In this document: piece after piece, positions 15,729 through 23,454 of the stretch
Position numbering within the stretch: the first letter of the stretch is position 1
Layout: every line of letters begins with the position of its first letter
Assembly: GCF_022414535.1 (NCBI RefSeq)
Contig: NZ_JADWYM010000005.1
Span: 124,001 to 188,000, forward strand
DNA length: 64,000 nt
Origin: Streptomyces sp. MUM 2J
GTDB lineage: Bacteria > Actinomycetota > Actinomycetes > Streptomycetales > Streptomycetaceae
Reading direction: 5' to 3'
Position numbers and translations under genes: made by a program
Notes under the pieces: model-generated
What the model was told of the DNA's origin: nothing
Seen by the model: the letters and a program-made list of their open reading frames with translations, nothing else
The model's database searches: none

Positions 15729-16012
15729 CAAGTCCTAGAGTCCCTTCCCCATAAGCCGCGTCACGTCTGGCTGGGATGCCGTGACGACGACCGCCACATT
15801 ACGGGATGAAAGGGACGACCCTCCAGGCGGCACTCCGACCCGTCCGGCCCCTCTCGAAGGCCTCCACCGTACGCCCCAACTCCGGTCCCCCGCACCCGGA
15901 TCCCACCCCTCACCACGCACCGGATCCCCGGACGCGAACAGCGGGGGCCGGCGATGGGGTACAGTGGGCGACGGTTCCGACACCGAGCCGAATCGGCCGG
16001 GCGGGAACTTAC

Positions 16013-16086
16013 GCGGGTGTAGTTTAATGGTAGAACATCAGCTTCCCAAGCTGAGAGCGCGAGTTCGATTCTCGTCACCCGCTCCA
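16013..16086 (+). tRNA. tRNA-Gly(CCC), target of AICE-2
   Basis: The acceptor GCGGGTG pairs with CACCCGC, the anticodon arm is TCAGC-TTCCCAA-GCTGA with anticodon CCC, the T loop is TTCGATT and CCA is encoded. The gene is complete. Its last 48 bases belong to the attachment repeat, so the 3' half now present was supplied by the integrated element and the original 3' half lies at 31679-31728. Confidence 0.97.
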
Positions 16087-16088
16087 CG
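16039..16088 (+). repeat. attL of AICE-2 (50-bp direct repeat)
   Basis: These 50 bases, from the base pair before the anticodon loop to two bases beyond CCA, are identical to 31679-31728. The identity starts with CAGCTTCCC and ends with GCTCCACG. They mark the left boundary of the element. Confidence 0.95.
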
Positions 16089-16091
16089 CGA

Positions 16092-16118
16092 AACCCCCAG
16101 GTCAATGACCCGGGGGTT
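16092..16118 (+). terminator. Terminator after tRNA-Gly
   Basis: AACCCCC (92-98) pairs with GGGGGTT (112-118) around GGTCAATGACC, followed by TTTGTTG. It lies just inside the element, so it comes with the integrated DNA. A comparable hairpin follows the other attachment site at 31731-31759. Confidence 0.75.
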
Positions 16119-16165
16119 GTTTGTTGTCTGGACCAATGCAGGGTGCGCGCACCACATCCGCACCA

Positions 16166-16453
16166 TTACGGCCCGCTGCCTTCTCCATGCCCCGTCCAGG
16201 GCCGCCACTCCTCGCGGTACTCGGGATGCTCGGCGTACGACTGCGCAAACACGCGAAGGGTGTACTCAAGACCGGCGAAGCGCGGGTCCGTGGGATCCAT
16301 CACCCTGAAGTCCCGCGCCAGCATGTCGACCAGGTCGAGCATCGGCAGATGGCTGTCGAGGAGAGCCTCGCCGCCGAAGGCGTGGGCCACGTAGGCATAG
16401 GCGTGGTTGTCCTCCTCGTTGCGCGCACGGAGGAACCTCAGAAGGTCATCCAT
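16166..16453 (-). CDS. DUF6221-like protein, 95 aa
   Basis: The protein begins MDDLLRFLRARNEEDNHAYA and is acidic and helical, with LPMLDLVDMLARDFRVMDP and YTLRVFAQSYAEHPEYREEW. The opening MDDLLRFLRAR is typical of DUF6221 proteins found with streptomycete mobile elements and phages. GAGG precedes the ATG. Its start overlaps the end of the integrase gene by eight bases, so it is the last gene of the rep-xis-int operon. Function unknown. Confidence 0.7.
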   Translation of the reverse strand: MDDLLRFLRARNEEDNHAYAYVAHAFGGEALLDSHLPMLDLVDMLARDFRVMDPTDPRFAGLEYTLRVFAQSYAEHPEYREEWRPWTGHGEGSGP

Positions 16454-17633
16454 GGGCCCATCCTCGCGCGCTGTGCGCATCGTCGCCGACCCGCTCGACC
16501 GCATCTCCGCTTCGGCCCTTCGCACGTTCGGTGCGCACCAGGTCGTCGAGGCCCGCCGCTACGTCACGCTGCCGCTCCTCGTCGGAGTGCTGGTAGATCA
16601 GCGCGGCTTTCTCCGAAGACTGGCCGGCGCGCACCATCGTGTCCTTGAGGGTGGCCCCGGACCGGGTCGAAAGAGTGTGCCCGGTGTGACGAAGGTCGTA
16701 GAAGCGGAAGCCGTCCGGCAGACCCGCGACCGTACGCGCTCGACGCCATTTCCGACCGAAGGACGTCCGGCGGAACGGCGCCCCCTTCTCTCCGACGAAG
16801 ACCAGGCCGTCCGGGCCCTTCTCCGCGTACCAGGCGAGGTGCTGCCGCACCTCCTTGCGGAGAAAGCCCGGGAGGACGACGGAGCGAACACCCGCGTCGG
16901 TCTTGGTCTCCCCCGGGGCCCGCCGCCCGTTCGTCCGCTCCGGCTCGGCGACGCGGACACGGATCACCAGGTTGTCGAGATCGACGTCCCGGCGGCGAAG
17001 GCCGGCCAGTTCCTCTGGGCGCATCGGACCGTAGGCGCCGAGGTAGACCATGAGGCGCCAGCGAATCCCGACCGCGTCCGCGAGTGCGTCCACCTGGGCC
17101 ACGGTGGCAATGCGTCGTTCGGCAGCAGCCTCCTTGCCGCCGCCCTTGATCCGGCAGGGGTTGCGGGTGATCAGGTCGTCATCGACGGCCGTTTCGAGAA
17201 TGGCCTTGAGGAGGCGGTACGACTTGGCGACGGCCGTCTTGGCACCGGTCGCACGCAGCCGCTCAGCCCGCCATTCCCGGACGCGGGGCGCGGTGATCTC
17301 ATCCAGGTCGAGCGACCCGAAGGCCGGGAGGATGTAAAGCCGCAGCAGGTGCTTGTAGAGGTCGACCGTACGCACGGCCAACTCCCGCTCCTCCACCCAC
17401 TTCTCGGCGTACTCGCGGAAGCCGACCGTCCCGGCGTCGGGTGCGCGCCAGTCACCACGGCTGAGGTCTGCCTCGACCTGGGACAGCCAGATCTCCGCGT
17501 CCCTCTTGGTCTCGAAGGTCTCCTCAGCGCGGATGCGCTCACCGTCGGGCCCGAGGTAGGACGCCGTCCACCTACCCGAGCGGTACTGGCGTACGGCACC
17601 GAAGCGCCTGCGCCGGCCCTTCTTGTTGGCCAT
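16446..17633 (-). CDS. int: Tyrosine integrase of AICE-2
   Basis: This 395-aa recombinase has an N-terminal arm-binding part, a SAM-like core-binding domain (residues about 70-160) and the catalytic domain with Arg205 in GPMRPEELAGL, Arg315 in FYDLRHTGHTL and Tyr347 in GQSSEKAALIYQHS. A lysine (KTDAGVRSVVLP) sits in the expected beta hairpin. It integrates the element into tRNA-Gly. The start shares bases with the xis stop (TGATG), so the two are coupled. It ends about 360 bases from attL and points at it. Confidence 0.95.
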   Translation of the reverse strand: MANKKGRRRRFGAVRQYRSGRWTASYLGPDGERIRAEETFETKRDAEIWLSQVEADLSRGDWRAPDAGTVGFREYAEKWVEERELAVRTVDLYKHLLRLYILPAFGSLDLDEITAPRVREWRAERLRATGAKTAVAKSYRLLKAILETAVDDDLITRNPCRIKGGGKEAAAERRIATVAQVDALADAVGIRWRLMVYLGAYGPMRPEELAGLRRRDVDLDNLVIRVRVAEPERTNGRRAPGETKTDAGVRSVVLPGFLRKEVRQHLAWYAEKGPDGLVFVGEKGAPFRRTSFGRKWRRARTVAGLPDGFRFYDLRHTGHTLSTRSGATLKDTMVRAGQSSEKAALIYQHSDEERQRDVAAGLDDLVRTERAKGRSGDAVERVGDDAHSARGWAHG

Positions 17634-17845
17634 CAGGCAACCCTCCGGAAGGCCGTACGGCGGAGCCGGATCGGCTGGACGGTTCGGGCATCGATGTACT
17701 CCTGAACCGCGCTCTCGGGGATGCGGACGTGTCGACCGACCTTCACGTAGCGGATGCGCCGTTCCTCGATGAGCCGCCGCGGGAAGCGGGGCGAGGTGCC
17801 GAGCAGTTCGGCGACCTGGTCGACGGACAGGTAGCGGTCGGTCAT
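17633..17845 (-). CDS. xis: Excisionase (MerR-like HTH)
   Basis: This 70-aa protein, MTDRYLSVDQVAELLGTSPRF, continues with RRLIEERRIRYVKVGRHVRIPESAVQEYID. This is the helix-turn-helix of AICE excisionases, which turn the integrase reaction toward excision. The ATG overlaps the rep stop (ATGA) and the gene overlaps int, forming a rep-xis-int operon. AAGGAG lies 11 bases upstream. Confidence 0.92.
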   Translation of the reverse strand: MTDRYLSVDQVAELLGTSPRFPRRLIEERRIRYVKVGRHVRIPESAVQEYIDARTVQPIRLRRTAFRRVA

Positions 17846-19185
17846 GTGGTGGGTTCTCCTTCCGTTCCGGGGGCGGGTTCAAGGGATGCGGACAGCCAGG
17901 CTTCGCCGTCGGTGAGGCCGGTTCCGGCGAAAACCCAGTGGGCGAGGACGAGCGTGGTTTCGCCGTTCTCCGGGACGGCCGGAGCGGCTTGGGCGCGGCG
18001 CCATGCGGCGCGGGCGTCGCGGAGGGCGCCGAGGGTGGTGGAGTAGCGGCGGGACTTGGTGGAGAAGTGGCCGCGGAAGCAAAGCATGTGGGACCAAGCC
18101 CGCAGGCGGAGGTGCGCCAGCTCGGGACGGGCGCCAAGTGCCCACGCGGTACGGATCAGGCGCCGGGCATGGTCCGTGATGCGAGCGTGTGCCAGCTCGG
18201 CGAGGAAGCGGATCGGGCGGTCCAGGGTGCCGGTCGCGGTCTCGGCGCCCTTGGTGGCGTACTTGGCGATGTACGCGGCCACCGCCCGCTCGGTCAGCTC
18301 CTGGCCGCTGTCGAAGTCCGCCGAGCGGATCGTACGGACGTCGAGTTGACGGCCGAAGGTGAAGGTGTGGGCACGGCCGTCGAGCTCCGGTCCGTCGACC
18401 CGGGCAGCGCGGGTAGCCGCGCGGATGGCGTCGGCGAGCAGTTCGCCTGTCGCCCAGGCCGGGGGCGGAGTGTCGCCACCTTCCGGGCCGTCGAGGCGAA
18501 TGACCGCGTGGAAGTGGACGGAGCCCCGCTTCTGGTACTCAGCGACCTTGGCGAAGGACACGCGCGCGTGGTTGCGGAACGCCCGTTGGGTGAGGCCGGC
18601 GCGCTTGGCGACCTCTCGGCGCAGGTAGATCGAGAAGCGCCGCCACAGGGCACCCGCGTGCGCGTTCCAGAGGACCGCGGCTTCGTAGTCGTAGGTGTCG
18701 GGGTCGAGCGGGGTGCCGAGGGCGTCGTCGTCCTGGGCGTGGTGAGTGCCGCAGCGGCAGGCGCGGCCGTCGGTGCGGCGGTTGTGGACCGGGCCGAAGC
18801 CGGGGGCGGTGAAGGTGGCGAACACGCGCGGGTGGGTCGCGACCTGGTCGGGGGTGCCCTTGCCGCCGCGGAGTCCGGCGGTGATCAGGTGGTAGGTGTC
18901 GCGGCGGTAGGTCTCGGCGCAGCCTGCGCACCGGGTGGCGCGGCGGTTGTTGCAGCGGACGAGCAGTTGGCCGGCCGGGAGGTCGGCCGAGTCGAGGTGG
19001 TGCAGGACGGCGCCGATCTCGCCGGTCGTCGTGTCGACCGCGTACTCGGTGCGGTGGCCGTCGAGTCGGATGGGGCGGGTGCAGCCGCCCAGTGTGGAGA
19101 GTTGGCGGGCCAGTTCGGGCAGGGAGCCGAGGGAGGCCAGCGCGGAGAGTTCCGCCAGCGGGGGCGGAGTCTGCCGGGTGATGAT
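17842..19185 (-). CDS. repSA: RepSA-like replication initiator of AICE-2 (apparent ATC start)
   Basis: This protein of about 447 aa is the counterpart of the AICE-1 Rep. It carries Cys pairs (CNNRRATRCAGC), the HUH motif in VHFHAVIRLDG (about residues 223-233) and YIAKYATKGAE with the likely nicking tyrosine. There is no ATG, GTG or TTG near the start. AAAGGAA (19191-19197) stands five bases before ATCATCACC, so translation probably begins at ATC, a rare start; the next in-frame standard starts are far upstream beyond the SpdD-like gene. A sequencing error or a rare start would both explain it. Confidence 0.85.
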   Translation of the reverse strand: MITRQTPPPLAELSALASLGSLPELARQLSTLGGCTRPIRLDGHRTEYAVDTTTGEIGAVLHHLDSADLPAGQLLVRCNNRRATRCAGCAETYRRDTYHLITAGLRGGKGTPDQVATHPRVFATFTAPGFGPVHNRRTDGRACRCGTHHAQDDDALGTPLDPDTYDYEAAVLWNAHAGALWRRFSIYLRREVAKRAGLTQRAFRNHARVSFAKVAEYQKRGSVHFHAVIRLDGPEGGDTPPPAWATGELLADAIRAATRAARVDGPELDGRAHTFTFGRQLDVRTIRSADFDSGQELTERAVAAYIAKYATKGAETATGTLDRPIRFLAELAHARITDHARRLIRTAWALGARPELAHLRLRAWSHMLCFRGHFSTKSRRYSTTLGALRDARAAWRRAQAAPAVPENGETTLVLAHWVFAGTGLTDGEAWLSASLEPAPGTEGEPTT

Positions 19186-19274
19186 GGGAGTTCCTTTCGG
19201 CTGTTTCGGCGGTCGGGAGGGGTGGCCCCGGGGCGGCGGGATGCTTGGCGGCTTGTTGCCGCCCCGGCGGCCGG

Positions 19275-19523
19275 TCAGTGCTTGTTCGCGCCGTTGACGA
19301 GGGAGCGCAGGACCACGGCGGCGATGGCCACGGAGACGGCCGAGACGGCGACCGCCGCCAGGAGCGCGGTGAGGACGACGCCGATGACGGTCACGGCGAC
19401 GACCGCGCCCGCCCACGGGGCGAGGGAGCGGCCGACCGAGGGCACGGGGGTGTGGCCGGGATGGGTGCTGACGATGTTCGAGACGGGCGGGGCCGGGGCG
19501 TCGGGCAGCTTGGGACGGAGCAC
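19275..19523 (-). CDS. SpdD-like small membrane spread protein
   Basis: This 82-aa protein has a Pro-rich N-terminus (MLRPKLPDAPAPPVSNIVST) and one long or two short membrane segments (WAGAVVAVTVIGVVLTALLAAVAVSAV). It has the same build and position as 4645-4950 in AICE-1. GTG start with AAGGAGG six bases before it. The role is inferred from the pSAM2 gene order. Confidence 0.72.
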   Translation of the reverse strand: MLRPKLPDAPAPPVSNIVSTHPGHTPVPSVGRSLAPWAGAVVAVTVIGVVLTALLAAVAVSAVSVAIAAVVLRSLVNGANKH

Positions 19524-19537
19524 GGTGTGCCTCCTTG

Positions 19538-19732
19538 TCAGTCGTGGGTGCCGTTGACGACGTCGACGCCGGAGCGGGTGCCGGAGTCGATGGCCGGGGC
19601 GAGGAAGGTCCGGGAGAGCAGGAAGCCGAACAACGCGATCACGACGACGAGCCAGACGCGGACGCCGAGGAACTTGACCGCGCCCCAGGCGACGAGGCCG
19701 AGGACCAGGACGAGCGGCAGCGAGACGGTCAC
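19538..19732 (-). CDS. 64-aa membrane protein of the spread operon
   Basis: The protein MTVSLPLVLVLGLVAWGAVKF has two hydrophobic segments and a short polar tail ending GVDVVNGTHD. It is equivalent in position to the 51-aa protein at 4975-5130. The GTG start is preceded by GAGGGAGATCCC. Function unknown. Confidence 0.7.
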   Translation of the reverse strand: MTVSLPLVLVLGLVAWGAVKFLGVRVWLVVVIALFGFLLSRTFLAPAIDSGTRSGVDVVNGTHD

Positions 19733-19742
19733 GGGATCTCCC

Positions 19743-19934
19743 TCAGCGGACGCGGCAGCGGTGGGTACGGGCGGTGAGTTCGGCGGCGGCGCGGTTGTCG
19801 TGGTCGGTGGAGAAGCCGCAGCGCGGGGCGGTGCAGGCGGCGGTGTGCTTCTCGCGGCCCCGGCCGTCGTAGTAGGTGCCGACCTGGACGGGGCCGATGC
19901 GGACGACGCGGCGGAAGCGCGGGGTGGCGGGCAT
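19743..19934 (-). CDS. Mobile element transfer protein, 63 aa
   Basis: MPATPRFRRVVRIGPVQVGT and CTAPRCGFSTDHDNRAAAEL, ending THRCRVR, match the AICE-1 protein at 5146-5328 residue for residue over most of its length. It has the same CTAP.C and HRC pattern. A TGATG overlap couples it to the upstream gene. Confidence 0.82.
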   Translation of the reverse strand: MPATPRFRRVVRIGPVQVGTYYDGRGREKHTAACTAPRCGFSTDHDNRAAAELTARTHRCRVR

Positions 19935-20134
19935 CAGGGGAGCTCCTTGGGAGGCCGGTGGTTCTCGCCGGTGAAGTCGGAGACGTGGTCGCGCAGCCAC
20001 TGCCGGATCTCCTCGCCCTCGTACGCGTCGGCGGTGAGGATCACGGGTTCGGCGATGAGCATTGCCTCGGTGAGGCGGTTCTGACGGGTCAGCTCGGCGG
20101 CGCGGTTGAGCGCGCGGAGCGTGGACGGGCGCAC
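19934..20134 (-). CDS. Small AICE protein, 66 aa
   Basis: MRPSTLRALNRAAELTRQNR and EEIRQWLRDHVSDFTGENH match the AICE-1 protein at 5328-5510, with a Pro-rich tail added. The GTG start has GGAGG upstream. Conserved, helical, function unknown. Confidence 0.75.
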   Translation of the reverse strand: MRPSTLRALNRAAELTRQNRLTEAMLIAEPVILTADAYEGEEIRQWLRDHVSDFTGENHRPPKELP

Positions 20135-20152
20135 GGTGGGATGTCCTCCGGG

Positions 20153-20800
20153 TCAGGAGAGGTGGGCGGTGATGGCTTCGGCGAGCGGAAGCGGGACGCC
20201 GAGGCGGGCCCGCAGGGTCGAGGTGTCGATGGCCGCGCCGGTCCGGGTGCGGTGTTCGTCGGCGACCTTGCGGGCGAGGGCGATGAGTGCGGGAGGAACG
20301 GGTGTGGTGGCCGGGGCGGGAAGGGAGGCCGGGACCGGGGAAGTCGTCGGGGACGGTTCGGGAGCCGGGGCGTTCGACGGCGCGGGATCGTCGCCGTCCT
20401 CCAGGGCGGGAGCCGGTGCGGGCTCCCGGGCGGGCGTGCGTGCGCCGTGGGCGAGCAGGGTTCCGCCGAGGAAGGCGACCGCGGGCCATCCGGCGACGAG
20501 GATCCGCAGCCAGTCCGGTACGTCGCCCAGGTCGAGGAGACCGGCGGTCGCGACGTTCGCCCCGAGCGAGGCGGCGAGGGCGACGGCGAACCAGGACCAG
20601 GCGGCCGGCTTCGGCCCGCCGCTACGGAGCCGGTGCCAGGCGGCGACGAGGAGCAGGTCGACGGAGACCGGGTAGGCCCATGCCTTCCATCCGGTCTGAC
20701 CGGCAGCGGCGGCGAGGTCGTGCAGGTGGGCGAAGGACAGGGCCCCGGCGATGACGGCCTGGACCAGGACCGCGTCCACACGCGGAGCGGGGCGGGCCAT
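20153..20800 (-). CDS. spdB: SpdB-like DUF2637 membrane protein
   Basis: This 215-aa protein has four membrane segments and the same DUF2637 core as AICE-1 (ALSFAHLHDLAAAAGQTGWK, VDLLLVAAWHRL, SLGANVATAGLLDLGDVP). A Pro-rich middle follows and the C-terminal helix ends LGVPLPLAEAITAHLS. It is expected to act with the translocase in spread. Its ATG overlaps the stop of the upstream 68-aa gene (TGATG). Confidence 0.82.
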   Translation of the reverse strand: MARPAPRVDAVLVQAVIAGALSFAHLHDLAAAAGQTGWKAWAYPVSVDLLLVAAWHRLRSGGPKPAAWSWFAVALAASLGANVATAGLLDLGDVPDWLRILVAGWPAVAFLGGTLLAHGARTPAREPAPAPALEDGDDPAPSNAPAPEPSPTTSPVPASLPAPATTPVPPALIALARKVADEHRTRTGAAIDTSTLRARLGVPLPLAEAITAHLS

Positions 20801-21006
20801 CAGGACGGCTCGCTGGGGTAGTCGGGGCCGCCGTCGGGGTCGTATCCGGGAGGGAGGACACCGGGCGGGGGCTCCGGCAACGAGACCGCGAGGGACGGGC
20901 CCACCGACTCGATGAAGTCCTGATCGGCCTGTGCGGTGTCGGCGTAGAGGGCGAGTTGACCCAGCAGGAGCACCGTTCGAGCGAAGTCCTCACACTGCGG
21001 GCACAT
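20800..21006 (-). CDS. 68-aa AICE protein with N-terminal CPxC
   Basis: The protein begins MCPQCEDFARTVLLLGQLAL and ends in a Pro/Gly-rich tail. The N-terminal CPQC may bind metal. A GGGAG ribosome site precedes the ATG. It has no counterpart in AICE-1, where the interval before spdB is empty. Function unknown. Confidence 0.65.
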   Translation of the reverse strand: MCPQCEDFARTVLLLGQLALYADTAQADQDFIESVGPSLAVSLPEPPPGVLPPGYDPDGGPDYPSEPS

Positions 21007-21087
21007 GGTGGGTGATCTCCCTTCTTCGGGGATGGAGGGGGTAGGGACGTGACGCGTGAGGCTGCGCCGGCCGTCGGGCGGGAGCGG

Positions 21088-22479
21088 CTATTCGGTGGCC
21101 GGGTGCGTTGCGGTGGCCGGGTGCGTTGCGGTGGCCGGCCGGGGAGCCTCTACCGGCGTGGGTGGCACGTACGGACGGAACGGAGCGAGCGCCGGTACGT
21201 CGGGGGCGAGGTGTGCCGTCTCCCGGCAGGTGGCCGCCGCTTCGGCGAGGGACACGTACGGGGTGCGGATGCGGGTCCAGCCGCCGGAGGTGTCACCGGC
21301 CACGGCGAGACCGGGCCGCTCGGAAGCGATGGCGCAGGCGGCGAGGGCGGCATCAGGGGCGACGTCGCCGAGGGCCATCTTGGCGGAGGGTTCGTCGTTG
21401 ACGCGGTGGCAGACGCGCCCGGTCAGCTGAGCGCGGAGCATGGTCGCGCCCTTGCCCAGTTCGGCGCCGAAGCGCTGCCCGCACACCTCCAGGTAGATAC
21501 CGGCGGCACGTCCGAGTTGAGCGAGGCGGATGAGCTGCGTGACCATCTCGTCGCGCCGCTCCTCCTCCTTCCGCGAGGTGACGAGGAAGAGTTCGGCCAC
21601 CTCGTCGATGAACAGCACGATGGGCGGGGGACGTTCGCCGTCGGGGAGCCCCCAGATGTCGGATGCGACGAGTTCGTCCGGGGTACCGGGCGTGATGCCC
21701 TGACGGGCCTTGATCAAGTCGTAGCGGTCCTCCATCTCCTTCACGAGTACGGGCAGCAGCTCGGCCGCTTCCTCAGGGTCCGTCGCCAGGGCGGACAGCC
21801 GTGCCGAGAACGGAGCCAGTTCGACCCCGCGCTTGCAGTCGATGCCGGCCAGGACCACGGGCTGGGCCGCCAGACCGGTCACCAGGCTCCGCAGGTACAT
21901 GGACTTGCCGGACAGCGTGGCGCCGAGGACGAGTTCGTGCGGGACGGCGCGGAAGTCGCGGACGAACGCGGTCGCGTCCTCCCGCAGGGCCACCGGCGCC
22001 CGCAGCAGCCCGGATTCCGTCCGGCGCGGCATCCGCACCTTCCGCAGCACGTCGAAGCCGACGAGGCGGAGTTCCACGACACCGGGCTTGACGTCCTTCA
22101 CGTACACGGCGTGAACGCTCCAGGCGTGCCGGAGGCGTTCGGCCGCAGCCGCCACGTCCGCCGGTTCCTGGCCGGGCGCCAGCCGCAGCCGGACACGAAG
22201 GCCGGTGGCGGTGGGACGGATCAGGCCTCGCCGGGGCGGGACGGGCCGGATCTCCCGACGCGTGGTCGCCCTCACGGCGAGGACCCGTAACCGGGACGGT
22301 TCGGTGGTCAGGCCGCAGGCGTCCATGGTCGAGGAGTACGAGGCCAGCAGTCGCGCCACCGACACCGGCAGCCCGACCGTGGCCCAGTACGCCGCCGGAT
22401 GAGCGCGCCGCGCGTAGGCCGCGCCGCCCATCGCAACGAGCGACCCGCCCAGCTCGGCCCATGTCACCAGGTCCGTCAT
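21088..22479 (-). CDS. traSA: TraSA/TraB-type FtsK DNA translocase of AICE-2
   Basis: This 463-aa ATPase has Walker A GATLSGKS at about 186-193, Walker B in PIVLFIDEVAELF, and the shared YLEVCGQRFGAELGKGATMLRAQLTGR stretch. N-terminal hydrophobic segments would anchor it. It starts five bases after the SCO3933-like gene, as in AICE-1. The C-terminus ends in a tandem repeat, ATATHPATATHPATE, from an 18-bp repeat at about 21105-21140. The motor domains of the two elements look about 60% alike by eye while the N-terminal parts differ more. Confidence 0.92.
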   Translation of the reverse strand: MTDLVTWAELGGSLVAMGGAAYARRAHPAAYWATVGLPVSVARLLASYSSTMDACGLTTEPSRLRVLAVRATTRREIRPVPPRRGLIRPTATGLRVRLRLAPGQEPADVAAAAERLRHAWSVHAVYVKDVKPGVVELRLVGFDVLRKVRMPRRTESGLLRAPVALREDATAFVRDFRAVPHELVLGATLSGKSMYLRSLVTGLAAQPVVLAGIDCKRGVELAPFSARLSALATDPEEAAELLPVLVKEMEDRYDLIKARQGITPGTPDELVASDIWGLPDGERPPPIVLFIDEVAELFLVTSRKEEERRDEMVTQLIRLAQLGRAAGIYLEVCGQRFGAELGKGATMLRAQLTGRVCHRVNDEPSAKMALGDVAPDAALAACAIASERPGLAVAGDTSGGWTRIRTPYVSLAEAAATCRETAHLAPDVPALAPFRPYVPPTPVEAPRPATATHPATATHPATE

Positions 22480-22484
22480 GCCGG

Positions 22485-22835
22485 TCAGCCCGCCTGGGCC
22501 ATCGGGAAGGCACCCGGTGCGACGGCGGTCGCCCGGTAGGCGATGCCGTGTCGCTGCTGGCCGTTGAAGACGCTCTCCCACGGGCGGGCCACCAGTCCCG
22601 GCAACGAGACGGGGGCACCGACCGTCAGCCCCTCCGAGACGCCGCTCTCAGGGACGGTCACCTGGATCAGCGCCGACTCTCCCTCGTCGATGTAGACGAC
22701 GCCGACGGTCATCAGTGCCTCGCCCGTCGCCGTGTCCTTGGCGATCTCACCGGTCTGCCGGTCACGCACCTTGGGCGCCGGAGCCTCGGTGAGCAGGATC
22801 GTCGCGGCCGAGGCGTCAATGCGGATCACACGCAC
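22485..22835 (-). CDS. SCO3933-family regulatory protein (Pra position)
   Basis: This 116-aa protein, MRVIRIDASAATILLTEAPA with DRQTGEIAKDTATGEALMTV and GLVARPWESVFNGQQRHGIAYRA, is the counterpart of 7666-8013. The GTG start has AAGGAGAG upstream. It is the first gene of the transfer operon, and palindromic operators lie between it and the divergent gene at 23005. Confidence 0.82.
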   Translation of the reverse strand: MRVIRIDASAATILLTEAPAPKVRDRQTGEIAKDTATGEALMTVGVVYIDEGESALIQVTVPESGVSEGLTVGAPVSLPGLVARPWESVFNGQQRHGIAYRATAVAPGAFPMAQAG

Positions 22836-22879
22836 AGGAACTTCTCTCCTTCTGAGTCGACCAACCCATCACCTGACAG

Positions 22880-22936
22880 GTTGACTTAGCAAGTCCGAAG
22901 CTAAGGATGCCGAGTTGACTTGTCAAGTGGCTTAGC
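22880..22936. promoter_or_regulatory. KorSA-type operators between the transfer operon and the divergent gene
   Basis: TTGACTTGTCAA (22915-22926) is a palindrome and a related GTTGACTTAGCAAGT lies at about 22880-22894. The motif TTGAC(TT)GTCAA recurs as GTCAACTGGTCAAC at 24210-24223 in front of the GntR gene at 23455-24183, which suggests that this GntR protein represses both the transfer operon and itself. Confidence 0.7.
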
Positions 22937-23004
22937 GTGACCAACGAGCGCGAGCGGCGACGGAAGCGCACCATGAAGCCAAGCTGCGCAGAGGAGGGCG
23001 CGAC

Positions 23005-23415
23005 ATGGCCGGACAAGACCGCGCTCAGGAACCACAATCATGGGGTCCACGGAACTCCCAAGGGTCCGCGCCCCCGCCGAACGCGTGGTCGGCACCGCCG
23101 CCTGGATCTCCGCCTGACAGCCCCTATCAGGGCCAAACCCCAGCCCGGCCGAAGAAGCGGCGCCGCGTCTTCTTGTGGATCTTCCTCGCCATCCAGATCC
23201 TGTTCCTGATCTGGGTGATCACGGGCGCCGCGAGCGGCAGCGGCACGCCCGAGGAGTGCCGCGGTCTGACAGGTGACAACCTGAAGCTGTGCGAGGACGC
23301 GAACGACGTCGGCACCACCATCGGTGTGGGACTCGTCATCGGCCTATGGGCGGCCGTCGACGTCATCCTCGGTTTCACGTACGTGGTCTACCGACTCGCC
23401 ACCCGCCGCTGTTGA
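23005..23415 (+). CDS. Small membrane protein, Pro-rich N-terminus, 136 aa
   Basis: Residues 1-48 are rich in Pro, Ser and Gln, a basic patch KKRRR follows, then two membrane segments (FLWIFLAIQILFLIWVITGA and TTIGVGLVIGLWAAVDVILG) separated by a loop with two cysteines (ECRGLTGDNLKLCEDAND). GAGGAGGG precedes the ATG. It diverges from the transfer operon. Function unknown; the layout resembles small AICE membrane proteins expressed with the regulator. Confidence 0.72.
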   Translation: MAGQDRAQEPQSWGPRNSQGSAPPPNAWSAPPPGSPPDSPYQGQTPARPKKRRRVFLWIFLAIQILFLIWVITGAASGSGTPEECRGLTGDNLKLCEDANDVGTTIGVGLVIGLWAAVDVILGFTYVVYRLATRRC

Positions 23416-23454
23416 GGCAGGCCATCGCAACCGAGCAGAGCACGGCCCGTAGGT

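Noticed and set aside
21105..21140. 18-bp tandem repeat taken as an iteron
   Set aside because: It lies within the coding end of the TraSA-like gene and encodes ATATHP repeats, so it is a protein repeat rather than an origin element.
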